Assembly: GCF_024459955.1 (NCBI RefSeq)
Contig: NZ_JANFXK010000014.1
Span: 48,820 to 112,819, forward strand
Origin: Anaerovorax odorimutans
GTDB lineage: Bacteria > Bacillota > Clostridia > Peptostreptococcales > Anaerovoracaceae
Direction: 5' to 3'
DNA length: 64,000 nt
The position numbers and the translations under genes are program-made. The first letter of the stretch is position 1. Every line of letters starts with the position of its first letter. The notes beneath the pieces were generated by a model. It made no database searches and was not told where the DNA came from. It was given only the letters and a program-made list of their open reading frames with translations. Of this stretch, positions 43,697-52,523 are shown one piece after another.

Positions 43697-44614
43697 TTAT
43701 TTCAGGAATCCCGATATGATCTTTTCTTCCGCCTCTTCTTCCGTAAGGCCCAGAGTCCTGAGCTTGAGGATCTGTTCGCCGGCGATCTTGCCGATGGCCG
43801 CCTCGTGGATCAGCTCTGCGTCCACATGGGAGGCTTCCAGTGCAGGAGCGGCGGACACGGTTCCGTTGTCAGCCAGAATCGCATCGCACTCCGAATGGCC
43901 GGTGCAGCGATTTTCTCCTTTGATGACAGAGCGGAACATCTGGTGGGAATTGCCGCGGGCAACGGATCTGGAAATCAGGTCGGCCCCTGAATCCTCTCCG
44001 GCAAGGGTAACTTCAAAATCCGTTTCAGCCTTCTCGTAGCCGTCGGTCATGATTCTTTCCCTGACCACCAGCGTAGCGCGCGCCGCCAGGGTGCCTGTAG
44101 TTTTGCGGATGGTGCTGTCAACGCCTTTAATCTGCACAGTATCCATCTCCAGAGTGGCGTCTTCAGCCAATTCCACTTCCGTAACCGGATCGATGCGCCG
44201 GGCTCCCGTACCGCTGCCGGTGCCGATATGCTTCTCCGTGTACAGGACATGGGCTCCCTTGTCCAGAACAAAACGGTGGATTCCGTTGTGGCGGGCTTCA
44301 TCGTCGCTGTCCGTATGAACGCCGCAGCCTGCGACAATGGTTACATCCGCACCTTCACCCACAAAGAAATCATTGTATACCAGGTCGTCAACGTTTCCTC
44401 TGGTCACACAGGCCGGTATGGAAATCTTCTCGCCTTTTGTTCCCGGTTTGATATGAATTTCCAGCCCAGGCTTGTCCTTCTTAGGCTCAATACGCACATT
44501 TTCCGTAGACTGGCGGCCTGCGCACATGCCGTCTTCGCGGATATTGAAAGCGCCTTTAAAATCTCCGTCGTACTCGGAGACAATGCGCAGCAATGTTTCT
44601 GTAATCTTATTCAT
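43697..44614 (-). CDS. SufB/SufD-like Fe-S scaffold (minimal, SmsB type)
   Basis: A 305-residue SufBD-family protein, much shorter than SufB (about 470) or SufD (about 420). It retains the beta-helix core, VAGCGVHTDSDDEARHNGIHRF-type region (near residues 94-115) and the C-terminal CTGHSECDAIL and AELIHEAAIGKI segments that carry the cluster-building and SufC-contact residues. It overlaps the sufC-like gene by eight bases. This two-gene arrangement matches the minimal SmsCB system of anaerobes. No sufD, sufS or sufU genes are in the window. Confidence 0.85.
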   Translation of the reverse strand: MNKITETLLRIVSEYDGDFKGAFNIREDGMCAGRQSTENVRIEPKKDKPGLEIHIKPGTKGEKISIPACVTRGNVDDLVYNDFFVGEGADVTIVAGCGVHTDSDDEARHNGIHRFVLDKGAHVLYTEKHIGTGSGTGARRIDPVTEVELAEDATLEMDTVQIKGVDSTIRKTTGTLAARATLVVRERIMTDGYEKAETDFEVTLAGEDSGADLISRSVARGNSHQMFRSVIKGENRCTGHSECDAILADNGTVSAAPALEASHVDAELIHEAAIGKIAGEQILKLRTLGLTEEEAEEKIISGFLK

Positions 44615-45338
44615 GGCAGATCTCCTCCTTTCCCTGCGGACAGCGGATAGTCCGTTCTTCTGACAGCAGCGTCGGCAGGATCACCTCTCTGTCTCCGGCG
44701 CCTTTTACATGCCCGTCTCCAATGACGACGATCTCATCGGCAATGGACAGGATTCGTTCCTGATGGGAAATCACCAGCAGTGTTCCGTCCTGTTCTTCCC
44801 GCAGCTCCTGGAAGGTTTCCACCAAACGGGTAAAGCTCCAAAGGTCAATGCCCGCCTCCGGTTCATCGAAGATCGACAGCTTGGCATTTCGGGCCAGCAC
44901 CGTGGCGATCTCAATTCGCTTGCTTTCACCGCCTGAAAGAGACGCGCTCATTTCCCGGTCTATGTATTCCTCCGCGCAAAGGCCGACTTTCCCCAGCAGC
45001 GTACAGATGGCGATGTCGTCCAGCCCTCCGCCCGCGGCCAGATCCAGCAGGTCTCTTACTGTCAGACCCTTAAAGCGCACCGGCTGCTGAAAAGCATAGG
45101 CGATTCCTTTTTTCGCCCGATCCGTCACATTAGCCTCTGTGATGTCCTCGCCGTCCAGCAGAATCCGCCCCGAAGACGGAGTCACAAGTCCTGCGATCAG
45201 CTTGGCCAGCGTCGTCTTTCCTCCGCCGTTGGGTCCTGTGACAACGATCAGCTTTCCCTTCCCTATACTCAGGTCAATGTCCCGGATGATCTCTTCGCCG
45301 TCCGGCGATTCCCAGGCAATATGTTCTAATCTCAGCAT
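44607..45338 (-). CDS. SufC-like ATPase (SmsC type)
   Basis: A 243-residue ABC ATPase of the SufC family: Walker A GPNGGGKTT, signature LSGGESKRIE and Walker B KLSIFDEPEAGID. AGAGGAGG precedes the ATG. Overlap with the SufB-like gene suggests a fixed complex that assembles Fe-S clusters. It is preceded by the pseudouridine synthase gene on the same strand, 13 bases upstream. Confidence 0.92.
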   Translation of the reverse strand: MLRLEHIAWESPDGEEIIRDIDLSIGKGKLIVVTGPNGGGKTTLAKLIAGLVTPSSGRILLDGEDITEANVTDRAKKGIAYAFQQPVRFKGLTVRDLLDLAAGGGLDDIAICTLLGKVGLCAEEYIDREMSASLSGGESKRIEIATVLARNAKLSIFDEPEAGIDLWSFTRLVETFQELREEQDGTLLVISHQERILSIADEIVVIGDGHVKGAGDREVILPTLLSEERTIRCPQGKEEICHE

Positions 45339-45351
45339 GTTTTTTCCTCCT

Positions 45352-46056
45352 CTATAAGCTTTTGAGATATTCGATTTCCTTCTTTGTCAGCTTTCGATAA
45401 TGGCCTTCTTTTAAACGACCGAGATACAGCTCTCCGATGGCCACTCGCTCCAATTCCTGCACCTTGTTTCCCACTGCCGCGAACATTTTCCGAACCTGCC
45501 GGTTCTTTCCTTCCCGTATCTGTATCTCCACGATCGCGGAGCGCTCTGTCTGCTTAATCACCTTTACCTGCGCGGGAGAAGTCACAAAGCCTCCGATATC
45601 CACGCCTCTTCTCAGCTTGTCCTGCTTTTCCTTCGAAAGCACGCCGGAAACCCTCGCCCGATACGTCTTGGGAACCTGATGCCTGGGATGAGTCAGGTGA
45701 TGGGCCAGATCTCCGTCGTTGGTCAGAATCAGCATCCCGGAAGTATTATAGTCCAGCCTTCCCACAGGAAACAGTCTCGCGTCCACGTCCGCCACCAACT
45801 CCATCACCACCGGTCGGCCTTGTTCGTCATGGACGGAAGTGATGTATCCGATGGGCTTATTGAGAAGCACGTACTCGCTTTTCTCCTGACTGCGAATGGT
45901 GACTCCATTGACTTCCACCACATCCCCCGTCTTTACATCATAGCCCGGTTCGCGCATAGTCACTCCGTTAATCTTCACATTTCCGTTTATGGTCAGCTCA
46001 TCGGCTTTTCTCCTGCTGGCCAGCCCGGCATGCGCTATATATTTATTCAGTCTCAT
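45352..46056 (-). CDS. RluB/RsuA-family pseudouridine synthase
   Basis: A 234-residue enzyme: S4 RNA-binding domain (about 1-60, MRLNKYIAHAGLASRRKADE), then the catalytic domain with Asp in GRLDYNTSGMLILTNDG and the KTYRARV and EGKNRQVRKM segments. It isomerises uridine in rRNA. GAGGAGAG is upstream of the ATG at 46056; the longer open frame has no ribosome site. It forms a unit with the sufC-like and sufB-like genes. Confidence 0.92.
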   Translation of the reverse strand: MRLNKYIAHAGLASRRKADELTINGNVKINGVTMREPGYDVKTGDVVEVNGVTIRSQEKSEYVLLNKPIGYITSVHDEQGRPVVMELVADVDARLFPVGRLDYNTSGMLILTNDGDLAHHLTHPRHQVPKTYRARVSGVLSKEKQDKLRRGVDIGGFVTSPAQVKVIKQTERSAIVEIQIREGKNRQVRKMFAAVGNKVQELERVAIGELYLGRLKEGHYRKLTKKEIEYLKSL

Positions 46057-46140
46057 TACTCTCTCCTCAAAATATAAGAGGCCTTTAAGCCTCCGGATTC
46101 CTCTATCGCTTGATTCTATCACATTTGCGGCAAAATGAAA

Positions 46141-46160
46141 AGACCATGCTTCCATGGTCT
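46141..46160 (-). terminator. hairpin after the 52-aa gene
   Basis: AGACCATG / CATGGTCT, 8-bp stem with a 4-nt loop and a weak T-rich tail on the minus strand. Confidence 0.5.
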
Positions 46161-46188
46161 TCTCAAGAGAGTTGATTTATTTATATAC

Positions 46189-46347
46189 TTAGTGGTAAGA
46201 ACCAAATACCTGTTCAAGACTGTATTCTTTCTGTCCTCCGGAAAGGTCGTCATCCCGTACGCATACCTTCAACAAAACTTCTTCTTTGTTGATTTCTTTC
46301 TCAATTACAACGTTTCCATCGCTGTCCTTAATCAGAACTGTCATCAT
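46189..46347 (-). CDS. small acidic hypothetical protein, 52 aa
   Basis: MMTVLIKDSDGN at the start, SGGQKEYSLEQVFGSYH at the end, with GGGAGG just upstream of two adjacent ATGs. Charged and probably soluble. Good ribosome site, sensible composition and a following hairpin support a real gene. Family not recognised. It lies alone between the pseudouridine synthase gene and the divergent ThrE-type genes. Confidence 0.65.
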   Translation of the reverse strand: MMTVLIKDSDGNVVIEKEINKEEVLLKVCVRDDDLSGGQKEYSLEQVFGSYH

Positions 46348-46539
46348 GTGGCCCTCCCTTCGTACATTTTCTTTATTACTTTACCATGATAACGTGATGC
46401 GCTGGAAAAGTCAACCGATTTTTTCGATTTTATGAAGATATTTTAATGGATTCTTCATTTGCTGTCCGCAGGGCCTTTTGGTATAATGGGACGTAATCAA
46501 TCATATATCTGTAAAATGTTGCGAAGAAGGGCTTATTAC

Positions 46540-47346
46540 ATGATTAATCCATTTCAAAAAAAGGTGCTGATCCTGGCTGTGCGCGCCGGGGAGCTGATGA
46601 TGAAAAACGGGGCGGAAATCTATCGTGTGGAGGATACGATCGAGAGGATCTGCAAGGCCTGCCGGATTCATTACGTGGAAGTGTTCGCCATGCCTACCGG
46701 GATCTTCGTTTCCCTGGACAGCGGTGAGGACCACAGCGATATGTATACCTATGTAAAGCGAATCAAGGGCGGCGGAGATACCGACCTTACGAAAATATCC
46801 GAAATCAATCGTTTTTCCAGAGAATTCACGACTACGGACCTTTCTGTGGAAGACGGTATGAAACGGCTTAAGGAAATTGATAATATTCCGCCGACACCGC
46901 TGCCGGTACGGCTGCTGGGAGCTTCTCTGGTAGCCTCCTTTTTCTCGGTGCTCTTTGGCGGAGGAGTCCTGGATTTCCTCTGCGCGCTGTTGATCGGAGC
47001 GGCCAGTTACCTGCTGTCGCTGCTGCTGAAACGCTACTCGATCAACTATTTTATCCGGGGGTTCTGCTGCTGTGCGGTATCGGCGGTTCTGGCCCTCACG
47101 GCAACGGCGTTTATCCCTTATACCAATTCCAACGCCATTATCATCGGAACCCTGATGATCTTCGTCCCCGGCGTGGCGATTACCAACTCAATTCGTGATT
47201 TTCTCTCCGGCGATATGCTGTCCGGTCTGGCCCGAGCTACGGAAGCGGCGCTGATCGCCATTTCTCTGGCTGCGGGGGCAGGCGTCATGATGAAGCTTTG
47301 GAGCACACTGTTCAGTTCACTGATAGGAGGAGGTACGTTCATATGA
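46540..47346 (+). CDS. threonine/serine exporter ThrE-family, N-terminal part (DUF1212)
   Basis: A 268-residue protein. The soluble N-terminal half has the ThrE start AGELMMKNGAEIYRVEDTI and AMPTGIFVSL; the second half has about five membrane segments. In this family the exporter is split into this subunit and a small membrane partner. I chose the ATG at 46540 behind GAAGAAGG. Its stop overlaps the start of the next gene (ATGA). Confidence 0.9.
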   Translation: MINPFQKKVLILAVRAGELMMKNGAEIYRVEDTIERICKACRIHYVEVFAMPTGIFVSLDSGEDHSDMYTYVKRIKGGGDTDLTKISEINRFSREFTTTDLSVEDGMKRLKEIDNIPPTPLPVRLLGASLVASFFSVLFGGGVLDFLCALLIGAASYLLSLLLKRYSINYFIRGFCCCAVSAVLALTATAFIPYTNSNAIIIGTLMIFVPGVAITNSIRDFLSGDMLSGLARATEAALIAISLAAGAGVMMKLWSTLFSSLIGGGTFI

Positions 47347-47795
47347 TATCCGCATTTTTCTTTGCGCTGTTCGCGACCCTGGGGTTTTGTATCATCTTTC
47401 ATGTGCCTACCCGCCACATCCCGGTGGCTGCCTGCATCGGAGGCTGCGGCTGGGTAGTCTATCAGCTGTTCATGTCTCAGGGAACGTCGGCCATCGTGGC
47501 CTGCTTTATCGCTTCCTGCGCGGTAGGGCTGCTCAGCGATATCGCATCCCGGGTGTTCAAGGACGCTTCAACGATTTTCACGATTCCCGGTATCCTCTGT
47601 CTGGTACCTGGCTCCGGCATGTACAACACAATGGCGGCCCTGGTTTCCGGCGATCTCAAAGAGGCGGCCTCCACCGGCAGCAATACACTGATGATGGCAG
47701 GTTCAATCGCTCTGGGCCTTTTGGCAGTAGGCGCGGTCCTGCGCATCATTCTCTCCATCGTCCACAGAGCCAGCTATATAGCGGGAAAACTTTAA
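47343..47795 (+). CDS. threonine/serine exporter ThrE-family, C-terminal part (DUF3815)
   Basis: A 150-residue membrane protein with about four or five segments and the motif IPGILCLVPGSGMYNTM typical of the small ThrE subunit. It is coupled to the preceding gene by a four-base overlap, so the two make one exporter. A strong terminator follows. Confidence 0.9.
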   Translation: MISAFFFALFATLGFCIIFHVPTRHIPVAACIGGCGWVVYQLFMSQGTSAIVACFIASCAVGLLSDIASRVFKDASTIFTIPGILCLVPGSGMYNTMAALVSGDLKEAASTGSNTLMMAGSIALGLLAVGAVLRIILSIVHRASYIAGKL

Positions 47796-47806
47796 CCCAT
47801 GTCAAA

Positions 47807-47850
47807 AGAGGGACTTGTCCGCTTCAATCCACGGACAGGTCCCTCTCTTT
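47807..47850 (+). terminator. strong bidirectional terminator
   Basis: AGAGGGACTTGTCCG / CGGACAGGTCCCTCT, a near-perfect 15-bp stem with a 10-nt loop, flanked by AAAA and CTTTTCTT. It separates the ThrE pair from the convergent Mrp unit. Confidence 0.85.
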
Positions 47851-47852
47851 TC

Positions 47853-47963
47853 TTACTTTCTTTTGTTCCTTCTTCGCCGCATTTCCAGCGCATATAAAAC
47901 CATTACTACGATGATGACTCCGGCAAGCGCCCAAGGCATCCAGTTCTGTCCCTGCAAATCCAT
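47853..47963 (-). CDS. small membrane protein, 36 aa
   Basis: MDLQGQNWMPWALAGV at the start, one hydrophobic helix and a basic tail (RRRRNKRK). AAGGAG is six bases from the ATG. It lies 25 bases after the Mrp ATPase gene on the same strand and may be co-transcribed. Function unknown. Confidence 0.6.
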   Translation of the reverse strand: MDLQGQNWMPWALAGVIIVVMVLYALEMRRRRNKRK

Positions 47964-47988
47964 ACGCTTCTCCTTATCTTCCCGGCGG

Positions 47989-48843
47989 CTACTCCATTTT
48001 CTCCAGTTTCTCGGCCAGAGCTTCCAGCCAATCACCTTCAAAGAGCTCGATCATTCCCTTGTCGCAGGCCGCAGCCAGCTTGGGATCGATCGGCAGACGC
48101 CCCAGCACTTCCAGATCGTGCTGTTTTGCAACCTCTTCAATATGGCTGTCTCCAAACACTTTGTAATCTTTTCCATTGTCCGGGCAGGTGAAGTAGGACA
48201 TGTTTTCCACCAGTCCCACGATTGGAATATTCATCAGCTGGGCCATCTTAACGGCCTTGGAAACGATCATCGATACCAGCTCCTGCGGGGAGGTGACGAT
48301 GACAATGCCATCCACCGGAATGGACTGGAATACCGTCAGTGGCACATCGCCCGTACCCGGCGGCATATCGATGAACATGTAGTCCACATCGCCCCAGAGC
48401 ACATCGGTCCAGAACTGTTTTACGGTTCCCGCAATGACCGGGCCTCTCCAAACTACCGGATCCGTATCGTCTTCCAGAAGAGAGTTTACGGACATGGTGC
48501 CGATTCCGGTCTTTGTCTTGATCGGGAAGATTCCCAGTTCATTGGCCACGGCCTTTTCTTTCAGATTAAAAGCCTTGGGGATGGACGGGCCTGTGATATC
48601 CGCGTCCAGAATCGCCGCTTTGTAGCCTTTTCTCTGCATCGTTACTGCCAAAAGGGACGTTATCAGGGATTTCCCCACGCCGCCCTTTCCGCTGACAACG
48701 CCGATTATTTTTTTAATATTGTTGTATTCATTGGTCGGTTCGATCAGGCTCTCAGGCTGCTGATCTCCACATGCGTGTTCACATCCGCTGCAGCATTCTT
48801 CCGTGCATCCGGTATCGCTGCAGCCTCTTGTATTTTCTTCCAT
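47989..48843 (-). CDS. Mrp/NBP35-family Fe-S carrier ATPase
   Basis: A 284-residue P-loop ATPase: Walker A VSGKGGVGKS, FIDMPPGTGD, and a Cys-rich N-terminus (Cys8, 13, 17, 18, 21, 25). The C-terminal cluster site, usually CPxC, reads CPDNGK, so the second Cys is missing. NBP35-type proteins also bind a cluster through N-terminal cysteines, which this protein keeps. Role: transfer or storage of 4Fe-4S clusters. Confidence 0.9.
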   Translation of the reverse strand: MEENTRGCSDTGCTEECCSGCEHACGDQQPESLIEPTNEYNNIKKIIGVVSGKGGVGKSLITSLLAVTMQRKGYKAAILDADITGPSIPKAFNLKEKAVANELGIFPIKTKTGIGTMSVNSLLEDDTDPVVWRGPVIAGTVKQFWTDVLWGDVDYMFIDMPPGTGDVPLTVFQSIPVDGIVIVTSPQELVSMIVSKAVKMAQLMNIPIVGLVENMSYFTCPDNGKDYKVFGDSHIEEVAKQHDLEVLGRLPIDPKLAAACDKGMIELFEGDWLEALAEKLEKME

Positions 48844-48926
48844 TTTCTAATTTCCTCTCTTTTGTTATTGACATATGTTATTTATATTATATCGGGTCAG
48901 CGCCGCCGGGTCAACCGTCTATGTCT

Positions 48927-50201
48927 TTAAATTTTTACCATTACGTCAAGAACAAACATCCCGCCTTCCGCGAAGCATACCATTTCTCCGTTAAGCCGGC
49001 CGGATAAATCCTTTATGGTTCTGAGACCGTATCCGTGGCCCGGCTCTTCTTTATCGGACTGCGGCAGATGGTCTTCCCTGATATAAAGATTCTTATCACA
49101 GTTATTTTTCACTCGAAGCAGCAATAAGTCCTTGTTTTTTCTCTGCATTTGTATGCTGACAAACCGCTCTGCGGCCGGCAGTTTTTCCGTGGCTTCCAGG
49201 GCGTTTTCCAGTGCGTTGGACAAAATCAGGCACAGTTCTACCCTGTGTTTGAAGACTGCTTCGACGGAAATGGAAAGCTCCGGGCTGACGCCCAGCTCCT
49301 CAAAACGGATCACAAATTGACTGATCACACCATTTAAATAGGGATCCGCGCAATATTGCTGGCCGCTGAGTTCCTCCCGATAATCCCCCACTTCCTCCAG
49401 ATAGGATCTGGCTTCCTGCACTTTTCCCTCGGAAAGCATTCCCGACAGCGCGGTAAAGTGCCCTTTCATATCGTGTTTCATTTTACGAACCATCTGCTGA
49501 TTATCCAGCTGAATTCGATAATGTTCCAGCTGGGTCTGCAGTTCCCGCTGACTCTGCTGCGTCCGAAACAGCAATATCTGGCGATAAAGAGCCGCGAAGA
49601 TAACCAGGTAAGTCATGGGCATTAACAGCAGAATCATCAGCATGGCCGGTAAATCATCGGGTCTGTCGGTAATCGGCGCCGGCCAATTTCCCATTACAGC
49701 CAGAAGCAGATAATACAGAGCTGTCATCGCGGCAAAAACAATCCATCCGCGTTTTACATTGCTCTGCACTTCCAGATAGGGCTTTCGTACATATTTATAT
49801 GCCAGCACTTCCGCTGCCGGAAAAATAAGCAGTCTGCTCACCAGCATGAATACGCCCTTCCCATGAATGTAAACATCGATTAAGTTTGTTACAATCATAA
49901 GCCAGAGGATTATTGTATCTACAAGACAAAAAGTAAAAAAGAAACGGCCGCCCCGGTCCTTTGACATAAAGAAATAGAAGATCATGCTGGGCAGCGTGCA
50001 GGTCAGAATAAAATACTTTCCCATAACATCTATGCCAAGCACAATCAGTCCCCATATATTGCCTGCGACCATGATTCCAATGCAGGTTACCGTAGCAGTA
50101 ATCGTCGTTTTAAAAGAATATCGGGATCGGTAGATAATCATGAATAATACAAATACGTGAAACAGTGCCCATATGATCGATAATTGACGTAAAGTCTCCA
50201 T
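48927..50201 (-). CDS. GHKL-type sensor histidine kinase (AgrC-like)
   Basis: A 424-residue protein: about six membrane helices (residues 5-210), a coiled region, the phosphoacceptor segment VRKMKHDMKGH and a GHKL ATPase domain (NALENALEA, HGYGLRTI). It partners the LytTR regulator encoded 11 bases upstream. No AgrB/AgrD peptide genes are nearby, so the signal is unknown. Confidence 0.88.
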   Translation of the reverse strand: METLRQLSIIWALFHVFVLFMIIYRSRYSFKTTITATVTCIGIMVAGNIWGLIVLGIDVMGKYFILTCTLPSMIFYFFMSKDRGGRFFFTFCLVDTIILWLMIVTNLIDVYIHGKGVFMLVSRLLIFPAAEVLAYKYVRKPYLEVQSNVKRGWIVFAAMTALYYLLLAVMGNWPAPITDRPDDLPAMLMILLLMPMTYLVIFAALYRQILLFRTQQSQRELQTQLEHYRIQLDNQQMVRKMKHDMKGHFTALSGMLSEGKVQEARSYLEEVGDYREELSGQQYCADPYLNGVISQFVIRFEELGVSPELSISVEAVFKHRVELCLILSNALENALEATEKLPAAERFVSIQMQRKNKDLLLLRVKNNCDKNLYIREDHLPQSDKEEPGHGYGLRTIKDLSGRLNGEMVCFAEGGMFVLDVMVKI

Positions 50202-50212
50202 AGTATATTCTC

Positions 50213-50914
50213 CTAATCAAAGCTATCAAAAAGTGCTTTCCTGTATTGCTTCTTCACGTCCTTATAATAGGGGCGGGAAATCGGAATTTCTTCACCTTCG
50301 CACAAAAACATATTCTGCTTCAAGTCGTCCACGTTATATAAATTTACAAGGAAACTCTGATGGCAGCGGGCGAACACTTCCGGGTCCAGCTTTTCCGCCA
50401 CGTCCTGGAGTTTGCCGTTGCTTTGATATTTCACTCCGCCTTTGCATTTATACAGAAGGCGATGCCCCTGGCTGGCAATGTACAGAATGTCTCCGTAAGG
50501 AATCGCATAGGGTTTTCCGTACCGCTCAAAGGTCACGACCCTTTCTCTGTTGCGTCTGATGGTATGAGCCGCCCGCTCCAGCATTTTCTCAAAATCCTGA
50601 CGGCCCACCGGTTTGACCAGATATTGAAAAGCATATAAGTCATAGGCCTCCCGGTAAAAATCATCGCTGGCGGAAACAAAACAAATCAAGGCCTCAGAAT
50701 CTATGTCGCGTATCTTGTGCGCCAGCCGGACACCGTCCATGTTATCGTCCAGAAAAATATCGAGAAGATATAAATCGAAATGAGCAGATAATTCTTCCAT
50801 TTCAGAAATCAGTTTCTGCCCACTGGAATAGACTTCATAGGTATGAGCCATGTCGATCATCGATGTGAGCCGCTGCGCATCCATCAGGTTGTCTTCGCAA
50901 ATCGCAATATGCAT
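50213..50914 (-). CDS. LytTR-family response regulator (AgrA-like)
   Basis: A 233-residue response regulator: receiver domain (EDN, phosphoacceptor Asp in YLLDIFLDDN, KPVGRQDF lysine) and a LytTR DNA-binding domain (about 130-233, ILYIASQGHRL, CHQSFLVNL). GGGAGGT is upstream of the ATG at 50914. Paired with the GHKL kinase gene. Confidence 0.9.
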   Translation of the reverse strand: MHIAICEDNLMDAQRLTSMIDMAHTYEVYSSGQKLISEMEELSAHFDLYLLDIFLDDNMDGVRLAHKIRDIDSEALICFVSASDDFYREAYDLYAFQYLVKPVGRQDFEKMLERAAHTIRRNRERVVTFERYGKPYAIPYGDILYIASQGHRLLYKCKGGVKYQSNGKLQDVAEKLDPEVFARCHQSFLVNLYNVDDLKQNMFLCEGEEIPISRPYYKDVKKQYRKALFDSFD

Positions 50915-51011
50915 GTGGCTACCTCCCATTTTATTATACCTGTTTATTATAAAATAAATTGCATATAATGGATTGTTATTCTTGTCGATTTTTTAGCGAA
51001 TTTTGCTGTAA

Positions 51012-51044
51012 AAGCAAAAAGACCGCGAAAATCTCCGCAGTCTT
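51012..51044 (-). terminator. terminator of the glycine cleavage operon
   Basis: AAGACTGCG / CGCGGTCTT stem with an 8-nt loop, followed on the minus strand by TTTTGC, 50 bases after the last gene. Confidence 0.75.
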
Positions 51045-51092
51045 TCCCGTTTTCAGCCTTCAATATCATATCTTTCAGGAGAAGTCCTGTTA

Positions 51093-52469
51093 TCATTTGG
51101 CTGCGGCCTTTCCGATCCCTTCGCAGAAAGAGGGGTGGGGATAAAGAATCTCCGCCATATGGTTCAGGCTGAGACCCGCTGCGATTGCCTGGGAAAATTG
51201 TGTAATCATATCGGTCGCTCTGGCACACATCAGCTGCGCGCCTAAAACCTTCTCGCTTTCGGCGTCAGCGATTATTTTAATGAATCCCCGTTCCTGCATC
51301 GTCAGGACGGATTTTCCATTGCTGCCCATTGGATATTTCCTTGTTATGACCTTCCGCCCGGCCGCTTTGGCAAGGTCAGCCGTAAGTCCGACGCTGGCGA
51401 TCTCCGGCTCCGTATAAACGCAGGACGGTACCAGGTCCAGGTTGAAAGGCGGCGGATCCCCGGCCATACAGGCCACTGCGTTTACGCCCTCCGCGCTGGC
51501 CGCGTGGGCCAGCTGAATGCCGCCTGTCACATCGCCAATGGCGTAAATCCCCGGAACGCTGGTCTCATAGCGATCATTGACCGCGATATAGCCGTGTTCC
51601 CGTTTCATTTGTTTTACTTCGGAAGAGCTTTCATCGCTGAAAAGGCACTCCACATACGGAGAGCGCCCGGCCGCTATCAGAACCAGTTCTCCTTCGGCCC
51701 GACAGACATTCCCCTTTTCCTCATATTCACAGATCAGTCTCTGCTCATCATCAGCCCGGGCGATGGAATTCACTTTGGCTTCTGTATGGATATCCACATT
51801 TCGTTTGGACAGTATCATAGCTATGCTTCTGCCGATTTCCTTATCGAAATTATCAAGCACCCGTTTCAGGGATTCAAGGACCGTGACACGGCAGCCAAAA
51901 TCGCTGTATATGGCAGCGAATTCCATGCCAATCACGCCACCGCCGATGATCACCATGCTGTCGGGAACGCGCACCGATGCCAGCAGCTCATCGCTGGTTA
52001 CCACATTGGGCAGATCGCTTCCCTCTATGGGCAGCTTCATGGATGTCGAACCCGAAGCAATCAGGATACGCTCTGTTTCCAGCAGCCGCTCGCCGACTTT
52101 TATACGCCTGCTGTCAAGGATCGTTCCGGTTCCTTCAATGATGTCAACCTTGCAATGCTCCATAGTATAGGTCAGTCCGTCCCGCAGCTTTTCTAAGATT
52201 TCATTCTTATGGTCCTGCAGAACGGCGGCATCGATCTTCAATCCCTCTTGATTGACGAGGCCGAGGCAGCCGCCGTTTTTCGCCTCCCGATAGATGCCCG
52301 CTGTGTGCAAAATCGTTTTCGTCGGGATGCAGCCCCTGTTCAGGCAGGTTCCGCCGATGGCGCTTTTTTCAACGATCGCTGTTTTCAGGCCTCTTTTCGC
52401 CGCTGCTTCCGCGGCATCCGTCCCGCCGGGTCCGCCCCCGATTATAATCAAGTCATATTTCTTTTCCAT
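51093..52469 (-). CDS. lpdA: dihydrolipoyl dehydrogenase (L-protein)
   Basis: A 458-residue flavoprotein: FAD motif IIIGGGPGGTDAAEAAA, redox disulfide in GGTCLNRGCIPTK, NAD motif MVIIGGGVIGMEFAA and a second FAD motif GIYAIGDVTGG; the C-terminal dimer domain has HPSFCEG instead of the canonical HAHPT pair. It has no N-terminal lipoyl domain. It reoxidises the lipoyl arm of GcvH. AAGGAG is upstream of the ATG at 52469. Last gene of the operon. Confidence 0.92.
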   Translation of the reverse strand: MEKKYDLIIIGGGPGGTDAAEAAAKRGLKTAIVEKSAIGGTCLNRGCIPTKTILHTAGIYREAKNGGCLGLVNQEGLKIDAAVLQDHKNEILEKLRDGLTYTMEHCKVDIIEGTGTILDSRRIKVGERLLETERILIASGSTSMKLPIEGSDLPNVVTSDELLASVRVPDSMVIIGGGVIGMEFAAIYSDFGCRVTVLESLKRVLDNFDKEIGRSIAMILSKRNVDIHTEAKVNSIARADDEQRLICEYEEKGNVCRAEGELVLIAAGRSPYVECLFSDESSSEVKQMKREHGYIAVNDRYETSVPGIYAIGDVTGGIQLAHAASAEGVNAVACMAGDPPPFNLDLVPSCVYTEPEIASVGLTADLAKAAGRKVITRKYPMGSNGKSVLTMQERGFIKIIADAESEKVLGAQLMCARATDMITQFSQAIAAGLSLNHMAEILYPHPSFCEGIGKAAAK

Positions 52470-52523
52470 TTCTTCGCTCCTTGCGTCGTTCAATGTTCAA
52501 ACAGGTTAAAACCATCTCCGGCC

